NCBI RefSeq assembly: GCF_907165205.1
Contig: NC_058193.1
Location: forward strand, 1,302,001-1,366,000
Direction: 5' to 3'
Length of the DNA: 64,000 nucleotides
Source: Coccinella septempunctata
Taxonomy: Eukaryota > Arthropoda > Insecta > Coleoptera > Coccinellidae
Positions within the stretch are counted from its first letter, which is position 1. Each line of letters starts with the position of its first letter. Of this stretch, positions 11,868 to 23,892 are shown piece after piece. The notes beneath the pieces were generated by a model. It made no database searches. It had not been told where the DNA came from and saw only the letters and a program-made list of their open reading frames with translations. The position numbers and the translations under genes are program-made.

Positions 11868-12512
11868 TTCTGCTTTTCATCCGTAAGTTACGAACGAATC
11901 TGTAGCGTACGATCGTATATAAGTGTCTGATTGACAGATTCGTAAATAATGCAATTCTGGAAATGTTCCTGTAACTATCTATAGTCCATTCAAGAATGAT
12001 TGACATCTCGGGTGGCTATGGAGAATCGAATTTAAGTTTGTAATAGCCCATAAGTTGAGATTTTGTGTTGCGAATTCAGGTTGGTATTGTGAATAAACAT
12101 TGTTCTATATACCAATTATATGTGAATCTATGCACTTACCGACGGTTATTTGAATTTTGTAGAGCTGTTGGTGTTCTTAATTTAATCTTACAAATTGGAA
12201 ACATAGTTGTGTCAATTTTTAAAGCCGATTAATATGCTGAAAATTTGAATATTTCTTATTTTCATATACTTTTCTAGGTTATATCAATATATTTGAGTTC
12301 TGTGATTGAATGTACAGAAATTTTTATAAATCTTTTGTGACCAGATATTAAGCTGCGCCTGGATTTTCAAGACCTACTGGGATGTCAATCATTCTTGAAT
12401 AGACTATAATTCACAGTGATATTTTTGAACTACTTATCGTAAATAGCAAAGATTCCTCTCTGTAAATAGTTAAGGATTCCTGTAAACTATAAAACGTACA
12501 GAATTGCAATTT
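11868..12512. mobile_element. MITE copy 2 (inverted relative to 8.5 kb), interrupted
   Basis: Starts TTCTGCTTTTCATCCGTAAG after a TA and matches the 8492-8941 element in inverted orientation. Shared stretches include the CGTACGCTACAG block and the ATAGTTTACAGGAATCC block (the latter inverted here). The far end is truncated. A 425-bp element is nested in it. Confidence 0.7.
11982..12406. mobile_element. 425-bp TA-flanked MITE nested in copy 2
   Basis: Inverted ends TAGTCCATTCAAGAATGATT and TAGTCTATTCAAGAATGATT continue to GACATC, with TA on both sides. The equivalent site in the 8.5-kb copy is uninterrupted, which confirms both boundaries. It is non-coding and of mariner type, judged by the TA target. 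Confidence 0.85.
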
Positions 12513-12732
12513 TCCTGTAAGCGTTTGAAAAATTCTGCATGGCGTTACCATGGTTATCTCATCGTTGGCATTCGATGCATAGAGACATAACAGAATTTAA
12601 TTTACTCCATAATATTTGAGTGCGGGAAAAACCTTGTCATCTCCTTACCGAACACACTCTGTGTAGAAAGAAGACTATTCGCTTTTCGATTGTAAATTAT
12701 CTTTCCATACAAGTCCAATTTTCCCAACTTAC

Positions 12733-12893
12733 TTCACAGTCAATGTCGATATTCCAAAATCTCCAATTTTTACAACGTCAGCTTTGCCACCAGTCAAAAA
12801 AATATTTTCACACTTGAGATCCCGATGAATCACTTTCTTTTCATGTATGTGATCAAGACCCATCAGAATCTGACAGAAGTAGTTCATAACTCT
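12733..12893 (-). CDS. NEK8/9-like kinase, catalytic-loop exon
   Basis: A 161-bp exon with acceptor TTTCCAG before 12893 and donor GTAAGT after 12733. It carries the catalytic loop HRDLKCEN (proton acceptor Asp and the following Asn) and the metal-binding DFG as KIGDFGIS. The exon joins in frame to the N-lobe exon ending at 14108 and supplies two bases of the codon completed at 8193. All residues needed for phosphotransfer in this segment are present. Confidence 0.95.
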
Positions 12894-14107
12894 CTGGAAA
12901 TAAAAAAATGAAAATATTATTTCTTAGCACTTCACAAAAATTTCCGGGCATTTTTACCTTCAGAATCGAGGACTAAGTTAACTCATGCAGAGAAATAACA
13001 AGAAAAGAATTCATTGAATTAGGTTCATAAAACAAATCAATCAACTTTGAAAATTATAAATGGGAGTGGAACACATAAAAAAAATGTATTAACTACACTA
13101 TTGGAGCTGGATATTTGCTTAATATTTTATTCAAACTAGGTGTAGCTTCCATTGTGTGAAATGTTTGAAGCAGTAGTGATGAATATTAGCAAAATAATTG
13201 AATTTTGTAGGTTTAACCAATTGGAAACTGTAAACTTATGATTATGATTTTTTCATTATTGTATATGGTTCAAATTTTCTCACATTGTCGAGAAAAATTA
13301 TCGATGTATTGGAGATCTGATCAACTTTACGGAAGGAGATATTCTTTCCAAAAATTCAAACCATTCTTAATATTTCACAATTAGACTCAAACGATGTACA
13401 GGTCAGATTAGAGTAGAGCTCAACCTGTCAAAATTGGGCCTAATTCAGTATTCAAATTTTCACAAGGAGCCTTAAAAGTCGTTTCTTCAATTGACTCTCG
13501 AGGTCTAAATCAACATGCCCGATATGCCCTTTCACGTTCGAACAAACTCCAATTAAATATTTGTTGGAGAATGCTTCAGTTTGCAAACTGATGCTAGGTT
13601 GATTTCATTGATATTTCTCGACATATTTTCAGTTTAGGAAACGCACACCAAACACACATAAACTCTCGAAAAGCCTACTGGACGAATAATATTGATGGAT
13701 CTATTGGATCTCGATATAAAATAATGAAATCAAATTATCGCAACCATTAATTGATTGATAAAATATTCCAAATGAAATTTTTTGTAATATCACTACACCA
13801 TTCTAAACAATATCGATTTTTTGATGTCGAGATATCAAAAAATAAAGAATCGACTTCTCAATTCGAGAATTGAGAAGTTGATTCATTCCTCCACTAGCTT
13901 GAACTCGCGGCTTCGCTTGCGCAAATTTTTATGGTGAATCTCTATTGTTAGGATATCATTAGATTAATTCAAGAAAGAAAGTGAGCAAAAAATGAACTAA
14001 CCTCACACTATCATCATCATCATCAAAGCCTGAAATCAACAGCTTCATGCACGACTTATTTATAAAAAATCACTACTTTTCATCATCTATTAGTAAGGAT
14101 GACCTAC
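12894..14107. other. kinase intron with a 38-bp palindrome
   Basis: No gene is seen. At 13847-13884 GAATCGACTTCTCAATTC is followed by a nearly perfect inverted copy with a 2-base centre. Confidence 0.6.
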
Positions 14108-14363
14108 CTGAGCAGATAACTTCTTCTTCCTCTTGTACAAATACTCGTTCAGTGTGCCCTTCGTTGCGTATTCCATCATAATATAAAATACATTTTTCTT
14201 CGAGTAGCTATCGTAATAAAGAATGACGTTGGGATGCCTCAAAGATTTCAAAATGGATATTTCATTTTTTGCAGATCTCAAGTCATCGCCCTGGAGATTT
14301 GTTTTTATTTCTTTCATCACTAACTTTTGCTTATTGTGTTTTTTGGCACAAAGGTAAACAGTG
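14108..14363 (-). CDS. NEK8/9-like kinase, N-lobe exon
   Basis: Acceptor CATTTTTCAG precedes 14363, and donor GTAGGTC follows 14108 after the sequence CTGCTCAG. It encodes STVYLC (end of the glycine loop and beta-2), the ATP-anchoring Lys in LVMKEI, the alpha-C Glu in AKNEISIL, NPNVILYYDSY-type sequence (here RHPNVILYYDS) and the hinge MMEYATKGTL. The order fits NEK kinases, which act in cilia and mitosis; NEK8/9 proteins carry RCC1 repeats behind the kinase domain. The first base completes a split Gly codon of GxFG, so an upstream exon must exist. I did not find it between 14.4 and 64 kb. Confidence 0.93.
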
Positions 14364-14648
14364 CTGAAAAATGGGTTCAATATTATCCTGAAATTTTTTA
14401 TTATACATACATAAATTGATCATACAATTATGAAAACTGTTTTATAAAATATTTGATAATATTATATACGATATCATTCATTATGGGCATATACTATTAT
14501 ATTTCACTGAGTCATAAAAAGTTACATGAGTCATCAAGACAAATTTGGAGATCTAGGACTTACACTCATCTTTCACCACTAAAGAAATATTGAAGTCGCA
14601 ATGGATATAGAGGGTTAAAATACATTTTTTTATTACACTTCTACATTT

Positions 14649-15413
14649 TTGATATTGTTATACCTAAAGCGCCTCAGAGCAAAAACCCGTACCAAGTTCA
14701 TCACGGAACTTCAATATGCAGACGAATGTTCACTCATCGCTAGCAGCTCAGAGGATCTACAGATAATGATGGACACCTATAAACATATATACGGAGCTTT
14801 AGGCCTTAGACTCAATATCGACAAGACCAAAATCCTGGTAAGTCCGCCAGAAAGCCTTCAAACAGATATCAGCCTGGAGAATGAAACTCTAGAACAGGTC
14901 GAGCAGTTCAAATACTTGGGAAGCTTCATAAATACTAGGGCTAATCTAGACACGGAAATACAAAACCGTATCAATTCGGCATCACGGACATTCTGGAAGC
15001 TGAAGGATCGAGTGTTTCAAAATCACGACCTCAATCTGAAGACCAAGACAGCTGTTTACAAAGCAGTGGTCCTCCCAGCGCTTCTTTACGGAAGCGAAAG
15101 CTGGACGCCCTACAGGAGACATATTAAACAGCTTGAACAAACGCAACAACGTCATCTAAGACAGATAATGCACATCAGATGGTTCCACAAAGTTTCGAAT
15201 GCAGAAGTCTTGCAACGCGCGAGTTATACAACAATTGAGACTCAAGTAACGAGGGCCGGACTCAGATGGAGCGGCCACATTCTGAGGATGCAAGGCACAA
15301 GACTCCCCAAAATAGCTCTATATGGCGAATTCACTGAGGGAGCCTGGAAACCAGGAGGCCAGTATAAGCGGTTTAAGGATACACTACATCAATCCCTAAT
15401 CGGAGTGTGGTAG
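14649..15413 (+). pseudogene. RT C-terminal half with YADE active site
   Basis: An open frame of 254 codons covering the RT palm end and thumb: LQYADECSLIA, LNIDKTKILVS, FKYLGSFINTRANLDTEIQN, then VVLPALLYGSESW and NAEVLQRASYTTIETQ. The catalytic box normally reads YADD; here it is YADE. The start codon lies at the truncation border and is not a real start. The frame ends at 15413, short of the family's C-terminal zinc finger. I do not assign a clade with confidence; RTE- or CR1-like families share these motifs. Confidence 0.85.
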
Positions 15414-15540
15414 GATATGTAGTTCACGGTTGGTCCTCTTTAGTCACAGGAGGGCACACAGTCTGTTCGCAATTTTTTTTTCTTCTTTTTGTAGATTTAT
15501 TTCCGGTAACGGGATACAGCAATGAATGAATGAATGAAAC
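14655..15540 (+). mobile_element. non-LTR retrotransposon fragment, copy A
   Basis: A 5'-truncated element ending in a TGAATGAATGAATGAA tail (15522-15538). Homology with the inverted copy at 48570-49560 begins at about 14663 (CCTCAGAGCA) and continues to the conserved GTAGATTTATT near the 3' end. Just before the tail this copy has lost the segment that encodes the zinc finger in copy B. Confidence 0.85.
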
Positions 15541-16036
15541 ATACAGCGTATTTCAGGAGGTTGAGTCATGATTTTTTGGGATAACTTTTTTCGTTGTATT
15601 CTATTGAACCGTTTTCAATATATTTCAGTTTTGGTAGTTCCATTTGCATCACAAGATTATTGTTTTGTTCTTATTGTTTATCAACTGCAGAGGGCAGAAG
15701 AAGGCTATACCATCGACAATATTAAGAACAGAATTATATTCATGGCCTGCTAAAATATCGCGATGAATGAATCTGCTGACATCATGTGACTATACAAAAA
15801 CTCAAATATCTCGAAAACGTTACAACTTTTTGTATTTGAATAAGAGTACCTTCTCCATGTTATTTTCTTCTCTCCATCGAATGCTTTCATTTTTTCACCT
15901 GCATAGAATGCAGGAAATTTGTTTTTTTCCCTATATTTTTGGAAGAAAGCGCTCTAAGAGAAGCAACCATATAAAATCAGATAAAATTCGTTAAAATATT
16001 CCAACGAATATCATCTTGAATTTTTGCAGTATGCTC
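15541..16036. other. no recognised gene
   Basis: AT-rich stretch between two mobile elements with short uninformative open frames. Confidence 0.45.
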
Positions 16037-16921
16037 AGAGTAGTTTCGGCTAATATGGCCTATGCGACCAATATGGCCTGTACCGATTTTTCCAAAACTA
16101 ACCAACTGTAGTGGAGTACGTAACCTCCATATCGTCTAGGCTCTTCATTTAACCGTCTCAGTTGATCCCTGTGTCGCACCGAGTGCGCATGTGTGAAGTC
16201 TGTGCGAAAATCGAAAATTATCGGAAGAGATCTTATTTTTTAGGTAAGTTCAACCTATTCTCTCTCGTTATGCATTATCTTTTTTTATATTGCGGTTGCA
16301 TAGTAATGTAGGTAATCTATATCTCAAATTCTTAGGTTATATTCTTTATGATCAGAAAAGATCCCTGCGGACATTATGGCCCACTATGTATGTGGCTTAT
16401 ATAGACTGCCAGGCCATGTTGTCCAACCGTTATCTCTTCTTTCTGAAATGGTTATTTTTTTCGCCCAAGACAATAGCTCCAAGAAAACCCGTTGCTGAAA
16501 GGAAACGACAATCTTGGTGCAAGGAGTTCATGAATAAAGCGAAAAGAAGAAAATGGGTTAATTGGAAGGCTGAAAGCTACCAAACTGTACAATGTACCCC
16601 GAACAACTTTGAGACGTTTGGCATCTAAAGAAGATCTACTAGCTGAGAAAGCGACTTTTGCGAAATTAGGAAGAAAGCTCACCTTACAATGGCCTGGGCC
16701 CCATCCATATTGACCTACCTTGTTTAAATTCTAACGAATTTGATTTTCACAAGAAGGGTTATTTGAGTTATGTTTCCATGTTAATTATCTTGAATTCATC
16801 ATTGTTGTTTACTTTTAAGTTCAAAGAAGAGATACATCGAAAAAAGATTGTTCGATCTTTCGAATTTTATATTTTATTTCCGAAAAGGCTTATGGTGTGC
16901 CATATTACCCGAAACTACTCT
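16037..16921 (+). mobile_element. pogo-like DNA transposon relic
   Basis: Ends carry AGAGTAGTTTCGGCTAATAT on the left and AGAGTAGTTTCGGGTAATAT inverted on the right, both followed by GGC. Inside are remnants of a pogo-type helix-turn-helix. At under 900 bp it is a deletion derivative without the DDE domain. Confidence 0.75.
16480..16700 (+). pseudogene. pogo-type HTH_psq fragment
   Basis: KAKRRKWVNWKAESYQTV in one frame is followed, in the next frame, by LYNVPRTTLRRLASKEDL and KLGRKLTLQ. This matches the pipsqueak-type helix-turn-helix at the start of pogo transposases (KRRKW … VPRTTLRRR … LGRKPV). Residues between the two halves are missing and the frame shifts near 16590. Confidence 0.7.
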
Positions 16922-16952
16922 ACCTAACACCCTGTATAAATATATTTATATA

Positions 16953-18159
16953 TATACTGCATTCACATTTATTTTAGCAGTCGGTTGGCCATGAAATAAT
17001 TTTCTCAAGTTTTTTTAACTAGAACGGAGTAAGGTTGGCACTCATGAAATGTCGTTAATGTCATAACGCCGTTGCCACAACTTATACCAATTAATATTAC
17101 GAAAATACCGAAAGTGATTGAAAAAAGAGACAGGGTTTCAGAAACTGCTTTTTAGAATTCAGGTCCGCTCATTAAAATAGTTATACCCTGATATTCTAAA
17201 ATCCACAATACGTCAGACGGTAGCGAACATATTCAATGTATAAGAGAATTTATATAATGTTTCATCTAAACGATTTATATTTCAGCTGAATATTTCCACA
17301 ATCAGAAATCAGAAAGATTGTGAATGAAGAGGATGACAAAAAATTTACTTGTATTGGGAGGCCCAAAAAAGTGGTAGCATTTGGGAATTTTATGTTTGAG
17401 TGAATTAATGCGAAAAGTTTACTACAGGATTTTCGATGAATGTCATCGTAGAATAAGTTCCCGAAAATTGATTTTTCTATTTTTCATTTGACTTGTCCTA
17501 TACATTGTAAATGTCTTAAGGTACCAATAAATACCTAATTATTATTATTATATCAATGCATTAAGATGAACAGCCACTGTTAATTGTTTATTCATGTGAA
17601 ATCTTTGTTCAAAGGTGAAGTTCATCTTGATTGAAACTTCCTTTAATTCCTTTCACTTATTTTGATGCAAGATGATTTTTGTGGAAGAATTTAACATTCT
17701 AGTAATTATCTGTTAATTCCTTCGGGAGATACCCATTCCCAATCACTGCAACATATGCATTTCATCTTCGTGTTAATATTTTTGAAGTCTACAACTGAAG
17801 TAACGTATTCAAAGTTTAGCCAAAGAAGATAACGAACATCAACTCTCCTCAAGCTAGTGCATATTTATGATATTATGCTGATCTTTTGTATTTTCCATGC
17901 AAATAACTGGATTTGGTGTGCCTTCAATCAGTTTGTATGAACTTCAATTATGTTCGTCACATATTTTCCGAAGAGATTCGACATTGTGATAAAATACGTA
18001 ATAACAGAAACTTTTAAGTAGAATGGGCAACATAGCGTTGATTTAAAACCAAAAATGTTTTGACAAGCGTCACAACCTCACATTTTCGTACTATACAGAG
18101 TGAAATGTGTCAAATTTCCATGGCCAACCGAGTGCTAAAATGAAAGTGAATGGAGTATA
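16953..18159. repeat. 41-bp inverted repeat pair enclosing 1.2 kb
   Basis: 16953-16993 (TATACTGCATTCACATTTAT … GGTTGGCCATG) recurs inverted at 18119-18159 with few changes. The enclosed DNA has no recognised coding sequence. It could be a TIR element whose true ends are the arms. Confidence 0.5.
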
Positions 18160-20030
18160 CATGTAAAGAATTCTTCATTCCAATTCTTTCAATAAACTGT
18201 CGCTAGATCGAGCATGGCGTGTGACTTGGAGATTCTGTGACAACGTCACGAGAATGTCAGTCGAGAGAGAAATAGACGAGTGAACGGATAATAATAAACT
18301 GTAATTGTTGTTTCTTTTGTATTACAGGTAATTTTGTTATTTGTACAAATAATGTAAATAATAACTAATAAACTTTTGTATTACAGAGAAACCAAACTTT
18401 ATATTATTATCAAGACAGATATAACCTCTTATATACATATACTAAAAATTGATATTGGTACTGTCCTGATTAGTATTTAATTATTGTTTTAAATTTCGAA
18501 GAGTTCAGGCAATGTTATAACGCAAAATCATCGATCTTGAAAATCAGGAATCATAATATTGAATGACACTTGTCTGTGCTTTTCCCGATATATGTTCGAA
18601 CACGGCGCTCTTAACATGTTAAGTGTGGGCTGTGGTTTGAAGTTACTTCGATTAGGAAGTTGTTTTCCAACAAATCAGTAATCGTCTGGTCCTAGCCACA
18701 TTATTCTTTCTTCAAATCCATAGAAGATGTATGTATAATGTTTTCGTTGCACCACCCTTGAGATCTATCGTGAAATACTTTCAAATTGTTACACCACCCC
18801 CTGATAGAAAAAAAAACCAGTAAAGCAGAAAAACAAGTCCAAGACCCTGGAAAATTCATTCAACCAGATGAAGGTTTCTATGTTCTACCATATGCGAACC
18901 CCATCCATATTGAGTATGAAATAGGATGTGTAACTAGGTTAGAATGAAAAACAATAATCGGATTTTCATTTAACTGTGTAACAGATTGAAGCTTCTCCAC
19001 ATCTTTCGGAATACACTCAAAAATGAATATATTTTAGGGTAAATCGTATAAAGGCTACGAGTAATTGCTGCTAGTTTCATGATAACTTAACGGTTGCTAG
19101 GGAGGACAGAAAAAAAATTATATATGGGCTAAGGCTCCTCGTTTCTGAGATACAGGGTGATTTATTGATTCGAATAGAACATTCTATAATTCCGCTCGAC
19201 GAATTCTTTTGAAATTTGGCAGTTACTGTAATTTCAGACCATTGAAATGGCTTTTAGGTCTTATAATACATGAAATATCAGTAGTTCGTTAACCCTCATT
19301 CCAAATTAAATTTTTGTTTTCTTGCTCCCCTAGGTATGAAACTATGTACAAAGTAGACCACGTGGTATTTAAGTAAGCGGCTGATAAAAATATTGTATAG
19401 GGCAGTCAGTGAATGAATGAGACTAAAAGCGCCTATTTTTAGGTTATCCTGTTTTCTACCAGGGATTTTAAAATTGTAACCAATCAATGAGAATGAACTT
19501 TTTGAACATTTCCTGACCAAAAAAAGTAAAATGACCTTATCGAAACGATATTAGGTCCCTTGGGTAGTTATCGCTCATTAACGTAACTATGGAAATATTT
19601 CAGTTGTCGATAATAATTGAAAACTATTCAAAAATGAGGAATGTTATGATAATATGGAACTAAAAATTACGAATTCGAGCTGATCTTCACATTTGGCAAA
19701 AAATTTCTTACTAATTGAATATTGACAAATAATTCTTTCGAAAACGTTGCTTTCGAGAACTATTATAAAATTATTTCGATTATCAATATTCAGGGGTTAT
19801 TACTTATGAAAATTAGCTCAGCTTTGAGATCCTCTATAGTAATGAAACGAGTTTTCCAAGAAATGTTCGATTATTTTGTTTCCTAGCAGAATTCAGTATT
19901 GCAAAATTTTCATCATTGGTGTCGATATTCGGATTTTCTGGGAGGAAATAAGTAAGAACCACGGAAACACCCCTTTGGAAACATATTTATGCTACAAAGT
20001 TCAGCTCACATCAGTGGTGAAGCCATTAGA
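18160..20030. other. no recognised gene
   Basis: AT-rich DNA. Near 18310-18390 the phrase CTTTTGTATTACAG occurs twice about 55 bp apart, and an ACAGGGTGATTTATT repeat start is seen near 19145. Nothing codes convincingly. Confidence 0.4.
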
Positions 20031-20143
20031 AGATTTAGAAGAATAAAAATCTTGTAGGTGTAGTAATATTACTAAACTCCTTAATTTAGTTTAGTCATTG
20101 GATCGAGAAATCACACCTACAAGATTTTTATTCTGCTAAATCT
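20031..20143. repeat. 113-bp foldback with 31-bp arms
   Basis: AGATTTAGAAGAATAAAAAT followed by CTTGTAGGTGT (20031-20061) recurs inverted at 20113-20143 with one mismatch. The loop is about 50 bases. It is non-coding and may be a solo MITE. Confidence 0.75.
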
Positions 20144-22068
20144 ACTAGGACTATTTTTTACTAGTACCTAGTCTCCGACAGAGGTATATCATTCTGTTAG
20201 ATAACCCAATAAGAAAATCCCTATTTCCTATCACTTACTTCTCCATTTTCGGAATTCATTCAATTTAACTAGAGTGCAACTGCTCCATAGTGAAAAATTT
20301 CTCTCATCTATATCGAGATGGAGGTTAGTTTATTCCATGTGAGTTATTACCTGCAGGATATTGGGACAGAGCTGGACCGGAATAGGAAACAGGAAAATAA
20401 GAAGATCACAATAGGGTAGAATTGTATATGAACCCAATTATACAGGGCTGAAAGATGAAACAAAAACCGTTATCAGAAACAATGTATATCTACCTACTCT
20501 CCAGAAAAACTCTGGGAATCATCGTTTTTTCATTTAGGGTACCTTTTTCCATTATTTCTATCCCAAATGGATATAAGGATTTCCCAAAGTCTCTTGATGG
20601 CATTTGGGATTGAAATTTCCGATAAGACAAATTTTTGAGAATCCATTTAAATTCATGTTTCTGTTTGCTATCAGTTAATGGTGACTCTTATCACTTCACT
20701 TTTTTTTTGAAATTTTCATCATATATGAGTTGGATATCTTGAATATATTGTATGGACGTCCACGGATGCAACAAGAGTAGAAGAATCGAATCATTTATTC
20801 AATACATCAGTGACAGACTTCAGGGAACATACATATGTATATGTATACCAGAAAGCAACTTTCATATACCAGAAACCCTATCAGCATTAATTAATAACTT
20901 ATGAGTCCACTGTAAAGTGAAAATTTAATAGTTCAACTTCAACAAGCTTCCAGGTGAAGTTAGAACAGGATGAAGATAATGAAAAATTTTCTTTGCTACG
21001 ATATTAAGATTGTGAATTGAATATCTCCAATAAATACAAGAATATGACAATATGGGCATTTCCCTGTATAACTGGAAGCTCTAGGATGATGAAAATGGTT
21101 GAGCATAGTTGGTAGAGAATATGTAATAATGGTGGAAAACCGCAAGCTTTATACCTACGAATCCAAGGAACATCTATGAAAAAAGAAGATTACTGCGGCA
21201 ATTTATTTCTTGTATTTTTCGAAAAAAAAATTTTTGCTTATTATTTATTTATTCATTTATAAAAGATCTAAAGTACTACACAATTGGAATAATAATAACC
21301 CTCAAAAGTAGTTAGGTTAGGGGTACCTATTGAATTCGAGAAAAAATGTAGTGTGAAGAGTTTTTCTGAAATCAATAGTTTTCGAGTTATTTGCAATCGA
21401 AACGTGAGATTGTTTACTGTGAAAAGTCACGTTTTTGAAGGGGTTCTCACGAATAACTTAAAAACTTTAGGTTTTATCGAAAAACTTGTTATATAAAAAA
21501 TTTAATTAAAAAATAAAATAACCCAATTTTTCACGAACTATCTGAATGCACTACGAACCGAAATATGATTCATTCATGTTGAGTATATTATTTTTCTCCT
21601 TTCAATTTGTAACTTTTTTTTCTTACATTTTATGAATGCAGAATAAATTCAGAATTCGAATATGTATACAGTGTGGAAATTCGCAAAGGTACCACCCTTA
21701 ATATCTCCGACCCTATGGAAAATCAGAAAAAAAAAATGGGAAAAAATGCAAACATACATCGATGCCTAAATCCGGTGAAAACCCTTTACCATTTTCGATT
21801 GACTATTTTCTGTAGATGAAAATATTGAAATTTTTAATATTCTGACAGTGAGTACCCTTATATTTTTTCCCTTTTTTTCCTTTGTCTTGCTTGATCCGCT
21901 CTGATGTTTTTTCATCGTTTTTTCATTATTTTCAGTATTTCTATTTCTTTGTTAAGTGTTTTTAATAATTTTACATGCAAGATTGATATTTATAAGGTTC
22001 TTATTTATAGTATTCCATTTCTGTCGTATGTATGTCACTGAATGTAAAACAAAATTTTTCATTTTTAG
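20144..22068. other. no gene; dispersed repeat at 21300-21530
   Basis: A stretch containing ATCAATAGTTTTCGAGTTAT and a following AAAAACTNTA … ATCGAAAAA block is also present near 49940-50030 in the same orientation. The rest is unremarkable AT-rich DNA. Confidence 0.5.
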
Positions 22069-22104
22069 CCTGAAGAAGGCACAATAAAGTGCCGAAACGT
22101 TGTG
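22069..22104 (+). ncRNA. hammerhead-like motif (Penelope-type remnant?)
   Basis: CCTGAAGAAGGCAC, a 6-base loop, then GTGCCGAAACGTTGTG. The GGCAC/GTGCC stem between CTGAAGA and CGAAAC has the layout of a hammerhead core (CTGATGA – stem II – GAAAC), with one core change. Penelope-like elements are known to carry such motifs. No Penelope protein is seen nearby, so this is a tentative remnant. Confidence 0.35.
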
Positions 22105-22406
22105 AAAGAGTAGTTTTGTTGTGTTTGTTCCTTGGACTTTGGTTCGTATGCGACATTTTCTATGGTTGGTTCCAATCAATTTGTATAAACTCTGTGAGCG
22201 TGATGACAGCAACCACGAATATCTTAAATTTGAAAGAGGGTTGAGTGACACTTGACCTTTTTTGTTAGTATTTCCGAAAAACGAATAGATATATAGTTAC
22301 TGTAGCGTAGCAAGAGTTGCAATGAAACTTGAAAATAGCGGAACATTTTTTACTATGAAATATTTTCAAAATAAGAAATGGATCACGCCTTCATATTAAG
22401 GCAGGT

Positions 22407-22505
22407 AAATAATAAATAAATTAATTCAGATGCATAACATTCGCAGATAATTAAATCAATAATTATCTGCGGATGTTATGCATCTGAATTACTTTATTTA
22501 TTATT
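22407..22505. repeat. near-perfect hairpin, about 46-bp arms
   Basis: The left arm (22407-22452) and right arm (22459-22505) are inverted copies with about two mismatches. They share CAGATGCATAACAT and CGCAGATAATT and are separated by about 6 bases. It is non-coding. Confidence 0.85.
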
Positions 22506-23097
22506 TTCGAAATATTATTTTGAAAACAAAAGTATTACCTATTTTCGAATTCGGCCCTTACGTTTTGGAAAACTTCATATTTAATTTCTCGGCATGCTGT
22601 GCCTATTCTTACTTTCAATTGTTTTACTTCTCAGGGCTTTGTTTCATACACAACCGACATTGAATGTCCCCAGAGGAAAAATCTGAAGTTGTCAAGTCTG
22701 GGGAACGTGATGGCCATTTTTTTTTACCTAACCATTTCTCTTGTCAATGATCTGTAAGAAATTGCCTCACTGAATTTAAAATCATATTTCAGTTCTCATC
22801 AATTTGATATTCTATATAAACATAGTGTTATTACCGGAGCTATTACTTCTTCAAGCAGATTTCAATGAGTATCATCAGTTGGGTATTCTATGGGTACGCT
22901 CCCCGTACTTGAGATGGTTAGATTTTTCTCTGGGGATATTTGAAGTCGGTTGTGTATATTCACTACCTATAACCGTGAGACCTAACCGTGAGATGTGGAA
23001 GAATGTAAATTAAGAATACGCGCAGCTCGACGAGAAATTCAAGTTGAAGTTTTCCGAAACGTAAGGGCGGAATTTCAGAATTGGTAATATTTTTGTC

Positions 23098-23892
23098 TAC
23101 AAAATAATGTACAGGGTGGGCAAAATTGGTGATACCTGAATTACAACTTTTTCAACCCAACGAGATAGAGGAAAATGAATGTACCATTCATGTCTTTTTT
23201 TTTCAAGAAACTAATAATGCCATAAACTGCATTCCTCTATCTTCTTTTGTTTTTGAGTTATAGGTCAAAATTAAAATTTCAACTTTGGTCATTATCTCCG
23301 TTTCTGTATAAGCTAGGATGTTGAAATAAAACATTATACAGACACTTTTTTGATAGCAATCCAGTGGCGAACTATGATTTTTTCCTACAGGTATATTTGC
23401 TGAGCTATAACATAAAGATTGACATAAAGATTTGACATAAGATTTTTTCTTATGAAAACAGTAGTTTAAAATGACTTAGAAAGACTGCGAGTGATGTATA
23501 ATATATTTCTGAAACGATAAAAAAGGGTTCTTTCTAAGTAATTTTAAACTACTGTTTTCATAATAGAAAATACATCTTTATATTATAGCTCAGCAAATAA
23601 ACCTGTAGGAAAAAATCATAGAACGCCACTGGATTGCTATCAAAAAAATCCCTGTATAATGTTTTCATTTCAACATCCTAGCTCAAACAGGAACGGATAT
23701 AATGACCAAAAATGAAATCACCCCATTTTGAATTTTGGCCTATAACTCAAAAACAAAAGAAGATAGAGGATTGCAGTTAACGGCATTATTAGTTTTTCGA
23801 AAAAAGACGACATGAATGGTATTTATTTTTCTCTATCTCGTTGGGTTAAAAAGATGTAGTTCAAGTATCACCAATTTTGCCCACCCTGTACA
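23098..23892. mobile_element. foldback element with about 380-bp arms
   Basis: The ends read TGTACAGGGTGGGCAAAATT on both strands. Arms (about 23108-23488 and 23531-23892) remain alignable almost throughout and leave only a 40-base centre. No protein is encoded. The ACAGGGTG end recurs in other repeats in this window (26.2, 28.8, 43.1, 45.7 kb). Confidence 0.85.

Noticed and set aside
16452..16682. Minus-strand frame of 76 codons
   Set aside because: It is antisense to the pogo-type HTH remnant, which explains the sequence better.
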